28,479 nt of DNA from assembly GCA_020635075.1 (NCBI GenBank), contig JACKAM010000006.1, positions 1 through 28,479 of the forward strand, in the 5' to 3' direction. The translations under genes and the position numbers were made by a program. Positions 18,859 to 26,864 of the stretch are shown here, piece after piece. The DNA is from Pseudobdellovibrionaceae bacterium (GTDB taxonomy: Bacteria > Bdellovibrionota > Bdellovibrionia > Bdellovibrionales > UBA1609). The stretch's first letter is position 1. Each line of letters begins with the position of its first letter. Under the pieces are notes generated by a model. It saw nothing but the letters and a program-made list of their open reading frames with translations. It had not been told where the DNA came from and did not search any database.

Positions 18859-20355
18859 GTGGCTAAGGCCCTGACCGAACCCCAGTCTTTGCACCAATCT
18901 AAGGGACTTGTGCGCCAAGTGCTAAAAAAACACGGCTGTAGCTCTGATGTAGTCGATCAATACACCACTTCGGAAATCACCAGTTCAACTGTGCTCCCAG
19001 AACTGGCAGAACAGATCGATCCTGCCCTAAAGACTCCTAACTGGCTTGAAGACCAACAACTCAGCTCACTAAGCGAAGGGATAAAAGACAAACTCCTGAA
19101 ACTTTCCAGAACGGCAGCCTGGGACAAATCAGAGTACAACGCGCCCTGCGCTCAGGCCCTGCAAACAGCCGAAACCATATGTTCAGGACTTGTGAGCTCA
19201 GAGCAGGTTTACTTCTTTTTGCAGGAGCAACAGGAAAACAACAAGAAACCAAGTGAAAAACTGGCAGCCGACTCTGGAGGAGACAACACTCAAAGCGCAA
19301 ATAGATCACGTGCAGACAATACGAACAAAGTGACTGTTTGTCTGCCATCCGGCGGGACCAGTCCATCGGGCGATGCCAATTTCGCCAAGTTTTCGTTCCA
19401 TAATGTGCAAAGATTCGAGCAATACGGATGGCCCAAAATGCTCAAAGGCATTCACAATCAGGTGAGAGATTGCCGGCAAATCAGAAGGCAGAGCTCCTGT
19501 AATCTCAAACTCGCCATGCGCGACCTTGACGAAATCCGAGATCATCAGCTCCAGGACAGTCGTTTTAACCTTAACCCCTCCCCCGAACGCACCTTCCGAC
19601 GAGCAAACTTCGACCAGGGACTTCCCCACTGCTACATTAAAACACCGGAATGCATGGGCCGTATCGACCAACACCTCAAGAAAAGCGGCTACGATGGCGG
19701 GCTCGACGAGTTTTGTCAGTTTCAAACCTCCCCCGCCGATATATGCGGACCCCTGCAATGGACCGAGAACGGGCCGCGAAGAGCTGTGTTCCTAATGCAT
19801 GACTATGAAACCAGTACCCACCTTTCTGGAGCCCAGTTAGGAATAACAGATGATCCCAGTCACAAGATGGCCGGCCCCGCGACACCCATTTTGATTGGTG
19901 CTGGTGTCGGGTTTGTGGCAGGCGGGCTCTCTGCAGGATATGCCCACAACTGGGAATCTCAAGCCATGTGGAAGGGAGCTGGAATCGGAGCCGTGTCTGG
20001 AGCTGTAGCCGTCGCAACGACAGGCAAATCTTTGCTATACAACATAGCCCTAAACGGATTTGTCTCACTAGCTACTGATGTAGCTTCTCAAGTGATTATT
20101 GAGAATAAAAGCTTGCATGAACTCGACTCAAACAGGATGCTTCTCTCTATTGAAACCGGATACTTATCGGCCGGCGCGGGACACCTTGCTGGGAATTTTG
20201 CCTTAGCAAAGACTTCAGTCATCGGATCTACTGTTGGCAGCAATGTCGTACGACAAAAACTCCGAGAAACAGTTGCTGGCGTTGTCACGGGAGGAATTAT
20301 ATCAACAAGCGTGGGAATACTCGCAGGAGAGCAGAAATGCACTTCACACGAATAG
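18859..20355 (+). CDS. Large protein with glycine-rich hydrophobic C-terminus, function unknown (toxin-like)
   Basis: The 498-aa product has no signal peptide. The first ~170 residues are helical and polar, ending in an Asn/Ser/Lys-rich linker. A Cys-containing middle follows (residues ~175-330; CRQIRRQSSCNLK, HCYIKTPECMGRI, DEFCQF, DICGPLQW). The C-terminal ~150 residues have Gly/Ala-rich hydrophobic helices (LIGAGVGFVAGGLSAGYAH, WKGAGIGAVSGAVAVATTG, SLATDVASQVI), much like the glycine-zipper stretches that precede toxin tips in RHS/polymorphic toxins. I see no known catalytic motif. It begins at GTG 3 bases after the MNT gene without a good ribosome-binding site, suggesting translational coupling. 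A HEPN-like role as MNT partner was considered (an R-x5-H occurs near residue 19), but position and context are unconvincing. Confidence 0.55.
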   Translation: MAKALTEPQSLHQSKGLVRQVLKKHGCSSDVVDQYTTSEITSSTVLPELAEQIDPALKTPNWLEDQQLSSLSEGIKDKLLKLSRTAAWDKSEYNAPCAQALQTAETICSGLVSSEQVYFFLQEQQENNKKPSEKLAADSGGDNTQSANRSRADNTNKVTVCLPSGGTSPSGDANFAKFSFHNVQRFEQYGWPKMLKGIHNQVRDCRQIRRQSSCNLKLAMRDLDEIRDHQLQDSRFNLNPSPERTFRRANFDQGLPHCYIKTPECMGRIDQHLKKSGYDGGLDEFCQFQTSPADICGPLQWTENGPRRAVFLMHDYETSTHLSGAQLGITDDPSHKMAGPATPILIGAGVGFVAGGLSAGYAHNWESQAMWKGAGIGAVSGAVAVATTGKSLLYNIALNGFVSLATDVASQVIIENKSLHELDSNRMLLSIETGYLSAGAGHLAGNFALAKTSVIGSTVGSNVVRQKLRETVAGVVTGGIISTSVGILAGEQKCTSHE

Positions 20356-20406
20356 ATCCTCATTGGCTCTCCCAATTGAGTCTCGTTCACATCCAAGGAG
20401 AGTATT

Positions 20407-20889
20407 ATGGGTAGCTCATCCCTTTCATGGGGTTTTTTCGTCGCCGGCTGCATTGTAATTCTTGGACTGATTTTATTGGAAGGGCGAAGAATTGCTCGAC
20501 ACCTTTCCGACGCCAGTGAAGACCAGAGGGGGCCGCTGGAGCGAACTGTTATTCTCGGTTGGGTCACTAGGACCACAACAATATTGTTCACTCTGTTTTT
20601 TGTCTATCTGTACGTATGGATTGAACTAATGGAGCAACCCGGGCCCACCCATCGGGAGATGTGTTACTGGGCCTTCGGAATCTTTGCTCCCGTCCTTACT
20701 GGACTCATCTGGTACCGACGGAAGCTAAAATTGCGAGCTGAGGCAGAGTACGATCCCAAACTAAAGCGCCCTATCGAGATGAGGTTAACGACCAATACCA
20801 TCTATACAATTGCCAGCTATGTGATCTTGTTCTTTCACCTTTTCCAGTACATCCGGATAGTCATGGGATGGGTGGAGTACCCAGAGTGA
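20407..20889 (+). CDS. Four-TM inner-membrane protein, possible immunity or partner protein
   Basis: The 160-aa protein has four clear TM helices (residues ~8-25, 50-70, 88-105, 130-152) with short basic loops (WYRRKLKLRAEAEYDPKLKRP). I recognise no family. AAGGAG lies ~7 bases before the ATG. It is the last gene before a strong terminator, so it belongs with 18262 and 18859. A small polytopic membrane protein downstream of a protein with a hydrophobic glycine-rich C-terminus is a common arrangement for immunity against membrane-acting toxins, but this is inference. Confidence 0.6.
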   Translation: MGSSSLSWGFFVAGCIVILGLILLEGRRIARHLSDASEDQRGPLERTVILGWVTRTTTILFTLFFVYLYVWIELMEQPGPTHREMCYWAFGIFAPVLTGLIWYRRKLKLRAEAEYDPKLKRPIEMRLTTNTIYTIASYVILFFHLFQYIRIVMGWVEYPE

Positions 20890-20891
20890 GC

Positions 20892-20930
20892 GAGGAGCAA
20901 TAGATTGGCTATTGCTCCTCCGTGTCTTTT
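20892..20930 (+). terminator. Terminator of the MNT operon
   Basis: GAGGAGCAATAG (20892-20903), loop ATTGG, CTATTGCTCCTC (20909-20920): a perfect 12-bp stem followed by CGTGTCTTTT. Confidence 0.8.
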
Positions 20931-20950
20931 AGAATCGGGTGCCTTTTGAG

Positions 20951-21562
20951 TTACCAGTAGCGGCGGCCGTCGCAGCCCATGCGGTAGCAGTAGCGGCTGT
21001 AGGCGTAGCACTCATCCATCGCCCGTTGTTGAACGATGCCAGGACGATATCCCCAAGCCTCGAACACGTGGCCGCGAGCGTTCTCGGCATAACAAGTCAC
21101 AGGACCTGTTGGACCGGGGTAGCGTGGAGGACGAGGACGCACAATCGGCCATGGACGACGTGGAGCCGGACGGTAGATGGGACCCGGAGGATACACAGGA
21201 CCTGGACGATATCCGGGACGGCCCGGGCGAGTGATCGGACCCGGACGATATCCAGGACGACCGGGACGAGTGATCGGAGGCGGACGATGTCCAGGGCGAC
21301 TTGGGCGCATACCTGGTCCACCGGGACGACGAAGAATATCAAATTCACCGTCGAGGGTGGTCTCACCAGTTTCCATGGCCAAAAACTCTTCCATGATCTG
21401 TTCGTCAAGAGCACTCAGTTCATCCAGGTCAAAACCGGCTTCGGCCAGTTCACTCTCGAGAGTCTCCACAGACTGGAGCTCAAACTCCTGGTCTTCCGCT
21501 TGTGCCGACCCACCGGCCAAACCAAAACACAACAATGCTGCTAGCAAAGAAAACTTCTTCAT
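20951..21562 (-). CDS. Exported Arg-Pro-Gly repeat protein with acidic N-terminus and Cys-rich C-terminus
   Basis: The 203-aa protein has a clean Sec signal peptide (MKKFSLLAALLCFGLAGGSAQA). A strongly acidic helical segment follows (residues ~23-75; ESELAEAGFDLDELSALDEQ), then a ~65-residue basic Pro-Gly-Arg stretch with tandem ITRPGRPGYRPGP units. The C-terminal domain has spaced cysteines (CYAEN...DECYAYSRYCYRMGCD). The C-terminal pattern (C-x-A-x-N...G...A...C...C...C) recalls DUF4189-like secreted domains. GGGGGG precedes the ATG closely. A secreted or surface, perhaps polysaccharide- or nucleic-acid-binding, role is possible but not shown. It is divergent from the permease gene. Confidence 0.75.
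   Translation of the reverse strand: MKKFSLLAALLCFGLAGGSAQAEDQEFELQSVETLESELAEAGFDLDELSALDEQIMEEFLAMETGETTLDGEFDILRRPGGPGMRPSRPGHRPPPITRPGRPGYRPGPITRPGRPGYRPGPVYPPGPIYRPAPRRPWPIVRPRPPRYPGPTGPVTCYAENARGHVFEAWGYRPGIVQQRAMDECYAYSRYCYRMGCDGRRYW
21201..21278. repeat. 39-bp tandem repeat inside the RPG-rich gene
   Basis: Two adjacent 39-bp units (21201-21239 and 21240-21278) differ at only a few positions, and a diverged third follows. Each encodes one 13-residue ITRPGRPGYRPGP-type unit on the reverse strand. Such coding repeats can change in number. Confidence 0.8.
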
Positions 21563-21817
21563 TAATTCCCCCCTTGATTTGAAATCAAATCTTGTCTCAG
21601 GGCCTGTATAGTAGGCCCACAGCGAGAATTAAAGGGCGTTGCGAAACTTTGACGAAAAAAAAGAGGTTTCACCACTTCATCGTATCGGATCTGATACAGA
21701 TCTTGCGCACACGTGAAAATGTGTCCCACACCTCTTTTCATCTTGCACGAGATATCGGTTTAATTAACCTCCATATTGAGATCTTGACCGCCGTCACCCC
21801 AAGTAATCTAATAAGTC
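21563..21817. other. Divergent intergenic region with dyad-rich sequence
   Basis: This holds the start signals of two divergent genes. A dyad GTATCGGATCTGATAC lies near 21681-21696, with a further partial GATACAGATC after it, and ACAC/GTGT pieces flank 21710-21725. I cannot assign promoters with confidence. Confidence 0.4.
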
Positions 21818-24052
21818 ATGGCAAACACGGACACGAGTATTTCCATCCAGGAAGCCGAGAGGCTACTGACGGAAGCCACAGAGACCACGCACAAAAAGTA
21901 TGGCACCTTTGACGGGGTTTTCACGCCAACTCTTTTAACCATTCTTGGCGTCATCATGTACCTGCGCCTGGGATGGGTGGTTGGTAACGCCGGTCTTTTT
22001 GGTGCTTGGCTGATCATCATCGGTGCCTGTGTGATCACCATCTGCACGGGTCTTTGCCTGTCCTCCATCGCCACAAATATTAAATTAGGAGCTGGTGGCG
22101 CCTTTTCCATGATCTCACAAAGTCTGGGTCTGGAAGTCGGTGGCAGTATCGGTATCACACTTTATTTGTCTCAGGCCTTCGCCGTGACCATGTATATCTT
22201 TGGATTTCGCGATGGCTGGCTGTGGATCTTTCCCGATCACCCAGCCATCTTGGTGGATGTGGTCAGTTTTTTGCTGATCTTTTTGATTGGCTCTAAGAGC
22301 GCAGGCCTTGCCTTTCGCGTGCAGTACATCATCATGGCCGTCATCCTTGCTTCTTTGCTGTCGATTCTTGGCTCTGCCCTTGAAGGGTCGATGATCCAAA
22401 ACCCTGAACTGTGGGGAACCTATCCGGGGACCAAAGAAAGTGGTTTTGCCGGCACCAATTACTGGGTGGTATTTGCTGTGTTCTTCCCTGCTGCCACTGG
22501 TGTCATGGCTGGCGCCAATATGTCAGGCGACCTCAAAGACCCACGAGTTTCCATTCCCAAGGGAACTATGGCCGCCATTGCCATCACCACTGTCATTTAT
22601 CTACTTTTGGCCTACTGGCTTGCCCGTTCGGCCACAAGGGACGAACTCCTTAATAACTACACCATTATGATCGACAGGTCGAAGTGGGGGTTTTTGGTTT
22701 TGGCTGGCCTGTTGGGAGCGACGTTTTCCTCGGCCCTCTCGTCCCTGGTGGGTGCCCCGAGAATTCTTCAGGCACTCGGTGAGCACAGTATCACTCCTTA
22801 TAGTCCCTTTTTGTCGAAACGTACGAAAAAGGGCGAGCCCTACAATGCGATGCTCGTAACGGGGGTCATCGTGGTTCTCACTCTGCTCTTTCGCAACCTG
22901 AATGCGATTGCTCCCCTGATCACCATGTTCTTTCTCATCACCTACCTGATGGTCAACGTGGTGGTCCTCATTGAACAAAGTCTCGCACTTCCGAGCTTTC
23001 GTCCGACCACGAAGATCCCGCGAGTGGTTCCCATTATTGGCTCCATCGGCTGTCTTCTGGCGATGATTGTGATCAATGCAGTAATGACCACCGTTGCCGT
23101 GGTGATTGTCCTGGCAATTTACGTAGCCTTGTCCAAAGCCAAACTGAAGTCTCCATATGGAGACGTGCGAAGTGGTCTGTTTGGCGCCATCGCCGAATGG
23201 GGAGCCCAAAGGGTGACGGAGTCTCACGCAGAGAGTGACCGCACCTGGAAGCCAAGTTTTTTGATCCCAGTTGAAGATGCCCGCACCATCCGTGGTGAAT
23301 TTCACTTGATCAAATCCATTCTACTACCTAAGGGCAGCGCAAAATTGATTGGACTTCAACAATCGGTGCGCAATAACCCAAATCTCAAAGAGCAGTTAAG
23401 GACTTTGACCCAAAAATTTAAGGACGAAGGGATATTTACCACCTACTCTACCGTGCAGATCGATTCATTTGGCCGGGGCTTGGGCTCCATTTGCCAATCC
23501 TTAAATGCGGCCTTCTTTAAACCCAACACTTTGTTTTTGACCGTCCCGGAAGACCGCACCCTTGAGCATGAATATTTGGTGGCCATAAAAGAAACCCACG
23601 AAGCCGGAATGTCGGTGCTCCTGTTTGCCGACGACCCTAAGGCCAACCTCGGGCTTCAGCAGACCATCAATGTTTGGGTCCCCAACCAAGACCCCGACTG
23701 GGAACTGACAATGAAGCCGGCGGAAATCAATGCGGCTCTACTTTTGACCGTCATCATCAGTAAAGCATGGAACGCCAAGGTCAATCTTATTGCTTGCACG
23801 GAAGGCCTTGATCACAAGCCCAAGGCCATGGACTACTTGGAGAACGTGCGAACACTGGCGAGAGTGAATTGTAATATCCACGTGTTTGACGAACCCATTG
23901 AGAGTGTCCTAGGTAAGGCCCCGCAGTCGGATCTCGACATCATGGCTATGCCTCAGAATTTTAGTTTTGAATATGCCAAGAAGATCGTTGAGGTCACCCA
24001 GTCGGCTTCGCTGTTTGTCTGGGATTCAGGGCATGAGAATGCCTTCTCCTAA
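21818..24052 (+). CDS. Cation-chloride cotransporter / amino-acid permease-type transporter (SLC12-like)
   Basis: The 744-aa product has the bacterial SLC12 layout. An N-terminal cytosolic tail is followed by KYGTFDGVFTPTLLTILGVIMYLRLGWVVGNAG at the first TM helix. About 12 TM helices extend to residue ~445, including GGAFSMISQSLGLEVGGSIGI and ANMSGDLKDPRVSIPKGT. A ~290-residue cytosolic C-terminal domain follows. The GxMYLRLGWVVG and SGDLKDP motifs are those of Na-K-Cl/K-Cl cotransporters. Members move amino acids or K+ with Cl-; the substrate here is undetermined. The ribosome-binding site is poor. The 3' end overlaps the convergent epimerase gene by 27 bases. Confidence 0.85.
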   Translation: MANTDTSISIQEAERLLTEATETTHKKYGTFDGVFTPTLLTILGVIMYLRLGWVVGNAGLFGAWLIIIGACVITICTGLCLSSIATNIKLGAGGAFSMISQSLGLEVGGSIGITLYLSQAFAVTMYIFGFRDGWLWIFPDHPAILVDVVSFLLIFLIGSKSAGLAFRVQYIIMAVILASLLSILGSALEGSMIQNPELWGTYPGTKESGFAGTNYWVVFAVFFPAATGVMAGANMSGDLKDPRVSIPKGTMAAIAITTVIYLLLAYWLARSATRDELLNNYTIMIDRSKWGFLVLAGLLGATFSSALSSLVGAPRILQALGEHSITPYSPFLSKRTKKGEPYNAMLVTGVIVVLTLLFRNLNAIAPLITMFFLITYLMVNVVVLIEQSLALPSFRPTTKIPRVVPIIGSIGCLLAMIVINAVMTTVAVVIVLAIYVALSKAKLKSPYGDVRSGLFGAIAEWGAQRVTESHAESDRTWKPSFLIPVEDARTIRGEFHLIKSILLPKGSAKLIGLQQSVRNNPNLKEQLRTLTQKFKDEGIFTTYSTVQIDSFGRGLGSICQSLNAAFFKPNTLFLTVPEDRTLEHEYLVAIKETHEAGMSVLLFADDPKANLGLQQTINVWVPNQDPDWELTMKPAEINAALLLTVIISKAWNAKVNLIACTEGLDHKPKAMDYLENVRTLARVNCNIHVFDEPIESVLGKAPQSDLDIMAMPQNFSFEYAKKIVEVTQSASLFVWDSGHENAFS

Positions 24053-25039
24053 CAAAAGCTCGCGCAGCCCATTTTTAAGAGTCATTGTGGGTTTGTAGCC
24101 CAATAGATCCCGGGCTTTTTGGGCATTACCACAAGAGCGGTGAATATCCCCGGGTCTGAATTCCCGGTGCTCAACCCCGGGGCTAACCACACCTGGTTTT
24201 AGCTCCAACCAAAGGTCACTCAGGGTCTGGATGAGATTTTTAAGGCTGATTTCCTGACCACCGCAAATGTTAAAGGCCTGGCCAAAGGCCTTTTGTCCTT
24301 CGTTGGCCGAGATCAATCCCGCCTTAATGTTGATAGACACCACATCACTGACATGGACAAAGTCACGGGTGGTGCTGCCGTCTCCATTCACGATCAAAGG
24401 TTGTCCACCTTTGATCGCCTCCACCCACTTGGGAATCACAGCCGCATAGGCTCCGGCCGGATCCTGGCGCAAGCCAAAGATATTAAAATAACGAAAGCCT
24501 ATAGTCTCCATCCCGTAGTGCTGATGGAACTGATCGGCGTAAAGCTCGTTACCAAGCTTGGTGACTGCATAGGGAGACAAGAGATTTCCCACATCTTTTT
24601 CTGACTTCACCGGCTCCTGGTTATCACCGTAGACAGCACTGCTCGAAGCATAAACCACTCGCTTCACATTATTAGCGCGAGCGGCCTCCAGGATGTTCAG
24701 AAACCCGGTGGCGTTGATCTCGTGGGCCTCAAGGGGGTTTTCAATGCTCTGAGGAACTGAAGCCATGGCCGCGTGATGAAGAATCACATCGGCACCCCGA
24801 ACGGCTTTTTCAACCATTCGAGAGTCGCGAATATCCTCACACATAAAGACAAAATTCTTGCGGGTTCCATTGGGAATGTCCTTTAAGAACCCTTCCAGGT
24901 TTTCCCACTTTCCAGAGGACAAATTGTCCAGTCCCACCACCTGGTGCCCCTGCTCAACCAAAGCTTGAACCAAATGAGAGCCCACAAACCCTGCGGCCCC
25001 CGTCACCAACCAGCGCTTTTTTCCGTCATTTGTACTCAT
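24026..25039 (-). CDS. UDP-sugar 4-epimerase (WbpP/Gne-like, extended SDR)
   Basis: The 337-aa enzyme has the NAD-binding G-x-x-G-x-x-G (GAAGFVGSHL, residues ~14-23), the catalytic SSSAVYGD and Y-x-x-x-K (SPYAVTK), and HHAAMASVPQSIENP. RYFNIFGLRQDPAGAYAAVIPKW follows. The VPxSI and FGxRQDPxGAYAAVIP motifs are typical of WbpP/TviC-type UDP-N-acetylhexosamine 4-epimerases rather than GalE. It would supply UDP-GalNAc-type sugars for the surface polysaccharide. I chose ATG 25039 (MSTNDGKKRWLVTG). The 38 codons before it cover an intergenic AGGTTCC motif and do not look coding. Confidence 0.85.
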   Translation of the reverse strand: MSTNDGKKRWLVTGAAGFVGSHLVQALVEQGHQVVGLDNLSSGKWENLEGFLKDIPNGTRKNFVFMCEDIRDSRMVEKAVRGADVILHHAAMASVPQSIENPLEAHEINATGFLNILEAARANNVKRVVYASSSAVYGDNQEPVKSEKDVGNLLSPYAVTKLGNELYADQFHQHYGMETIGFRYFNIFGLRQDPAGAYAAVIPKWVEAIKGGQPLIVNGDGSTTRDFVHVSDVVSINIKAGLISANEGQKAFGQAFNICGGQEISLKNLIQTLSDLWLELKPGVVSPGVEHREFRPGDIHRSCGNAQKARDLLGYKPTMTLKNGLRELLLGEGILMP

Positions 25040-25363
25040 AGACAACCAACCTACCCCTGATGCCCCCAAGGTTCCAGATTCTTTTTGCCGGCCACAGTGC
25101 ATCGACCAAAAGGCTCCTCTAGCGGCAAATGAGACCAATTTAGGCAGTGACAAATTAGGTTTTTGACAAAATCCACAACATTTTGCCGACCCCGTAATGA
25201 AAAATAAATGCCTGAAATTACAGCTTTTTATTGAGCGAACCCCGAGACTGCGGTCAGAACCCGGTCGGCACGAGATTTGTTACTAGTGGTGCGAACCCTG
25301 GCGGCCATTAGGTCGACCCTAAATTGACGTGTTCCCCCCCTGGGCGGAGAGAAAGACTTTTGT
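25040..25363. other. Divergent intergenic region with AGGTTCC motif copy 4
   Basis: This 324-bp region between divergent genes contains AGGTTCCAGATTCTTTTTGC at 25069-25088. I see no RNA gene or clear promoter pair; TTGACA at 25163-25168 has no matching -10 at the right distance. Confidence 0.45.
25069..25088. repeat. AGGTTCC short interspersed motif, copy 4
   Basis: It differs from copy 3 at one base over 20. It lies 30 bases upstream of the epimerase start, a position comparable to copy 3 upstream of the PilZ gene. Confidence 0.6.
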
Positions 25364-26242
25364 ATGACAACTATGCCCCCTCCAGCTTCCCGACGACATC
25401 AGTTCCGCCCGTTTCTTTTCAGCCTCCTCGCCCTGGCCTTTCTTCCGACTGGACTTCATATTGCCAACGCCGAAGCCCCGCCAATGGCGTGGGTGGATGA
25501 GGTCAAAAAGCGCTGTCCTGCTCCTGCCGGTACGGAAGAATGGGTGATGGCCGGAGAGTTCTCAGGTCGATACTCGCTCGACGATCTTTTGCGCATCACT
25601 CTAGGTAACTATCTTAAGGGAAAACGACTCAAGGACCGCGCGTTTTGGGATTCGGCAAAAAACCAACTGATCTTACCGGTGCGATTCAATGGATTTGACC
25701 AGGCAACAGCGATTCCATTTGAATTTATCTATTCTATTGCCAAACATATTGAGTCAGCTCTCCGCCTAAAATATGTGGATGCGATTGCGTTTCCAGATAT
25801 GGGCCATAGCCACTTTCTTTTGCCGAAAAAGTTTTTTTCCGAGAAAATCTCGCCAATCCCCAATGACCGAAAGGACCTTCTCTATCGCACTATAGTCGAG
25901 GAACCCTCGGTCAAGATCGTTTACCACACGGCCGAAAGGCTAATGATGATGGACGAGAACGACAAACTCTTAACTGACCGACACCTTCAGTGGCGTTTTT
26001 ACACCCGAAATCCCGTCGGCGAGAACCGCCCCAATGGTATCCTTGAGATCTATTCGGCTCTTGATCACCTGAGTAACACCGTCGCTGAAGACCAAGCCTA
26101 TGGCCACCAGTGGTACGGAGCGGGCTTTCAGATTAATGCCAGCAAAGACGGATGCTTTCCCTATCAATCACAGGGCAAGACGTTTTACTTTGATCTCTCT
26201 CTAACGGACCTTCCCTACGGTAACAATGAGTTCATCTTCTAG
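25364..26242 (+). CDS. Exported protein of unknown function, 292 aa
   Basis: The protein starts with a long signal peptide (basic n-region to R14, hydrophobic FLFSLLALAFLPTGL, cleavage after ANA near residue 36). The mature part (~256 residues) has two cysteines (KKRCPAP near the start, DGCFPYQ near the end) that could form a disulfide. Conserved-looking segments are AIAFPDMGHSHFLLP and IVYHTAERLMMMDEN. The H-S-H and Y-H-T-A-E segments might bind a metal, but I recognise no family. GGAGAG lies ~12 bases before the ATG; a second ATG follows three codons later. It is convergent with the acyltransferase gene. Confidence 0.65.
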   Translation: MTTMPPPASRRHQFRPFLFSLLALAFLPTGLHIANAEAPPMAWVDEVKKRCPAPAGTEEWVMAGEFSGRYSLDDLLRITLGNYLKGKRLKDRAFWDSAKNQLILPVRFNGFDQATAIPFEFIYSIAKHIESALRLKYVDAIAFPDMGHSHFLLPKKFFSEKISPIPNDRKDLLYRTIVEEPSVKIVYHTAERLMMMDENDKLLTDRHLQWRFYTRNPVGENRPNGILEIYSALDHLSNTVAEDQAYGHQWYGAGFQINASKDGCFPYQSQGKTFYFDLSLTDLPYGNNEFIF

Positions 26243-26264
26243 CCTGAGATTGACATGAGTTGAC

Positions 26265-26864
26265 CTAGTCAGGCAGAGGGAATCCTTTTTCCGGATGGCG
26301 CCCTTTGAATTGGCGATAGAAGTCCTGCAAGCTTTTGATGTCGGCCTCTTTGTCTCCAGTTGGATAATAGAGTTCACCACATACTAGCCTCTTGGTTGAA
26401 AAATCCAAGGCGAAGGGACAAATCGGCACCCCCGCTCCGATGGCAATATGATAAAAGCCAGTTTTCCAGCGATCGACTTTGCTTCTGGTCCCTTCCGGGG
26501 CTATCGCCAGGATAAACGCGTCTTCTCTCTGGAACTTTTCAATGGCGACGGCGACCACATCGTGACTTTGAGATCTCTCGATGGGAAACCCTCCCATTGC
26601 CCTCAATAAACTGCCAAAGGGCCACCTGAAAATGGTGTGCTTACCGTACCATCGGTACTTCATACCAATACGCTTGTAAGCCGCCATGCCCAATAGGAAG
26701 TCCCAGTTGGATGTATGAGGAGCTCCAATGGCGATATATTTGGGAACATCAGGTGGACTTCCTTCCACCGTCCAGCCCAGAAGACGAAACATAACAAAAT
26801 CACATAACCAATAAACCAATCGAGGCAGAAGCATTACAATGTAGGAGTTCTTCTCCTCGCTCAC
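26265..26864 (-). CDS. 1-acyl-glycerol-3-phosphate acyltransferase-like protein (PlsC family)
   Basis: The 199-aa product has the acyltransferase motifs H-x4-D (APHTSNWDFLLG, residues ~48-59), GGFPIERS, and EGTRSKVDRWKTGFYHIA, in the usual order and spacing. An N-terminal hydrophobic segment (~10-30) would anchor it in the inner membrane. Its start overlaps the aminotransferase stop by 4 bases, so the two are co-translated. It could acylate a lipid or a sugar intermediate; membership in a sugar-gene operon hints at the latter but does not prove it. Confidence 0.85.
   Translation of the reverse strand: MSEEKNSYIVMLLPRLVYWLCDFVMFRLLGWTVEGSPPDVPKYIAIGAPHTSNWDFLLGMAAYKRIGMKYRWYGKHTIFRWPFGSLLRAMGGFPIERSQSHDVVAVAIEKFQREDAFILAIAPEGTRSKVDRWKTGFYHIAIGAGVPICPFALDFSTKRLVCGELYYPTGDKEADIKSLQDFYRQFKGRHPEKGFPLPD

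Noticed and set aside
19306..20591. Antisense ORFs of 130-167 aa within 18859-20889
   Set aside because: The sense frame has coherent domains, coupling and a terminator; the antisense frames show no family pattern or ribosome-binding sites.
22601..23305. 234-aa antisense ORF within the permease gene
   Set aside because: The His/Gln/Asp-rich composition is typical of the reverse complement of a TM-protein gene.
25040..25153. 38-residue N-terminal extension of the epimerase
   Set aside because: It covers the AGGTTCC intergenic motif, and the Rossmann fold begins right after ATG 25039 as in homologues.
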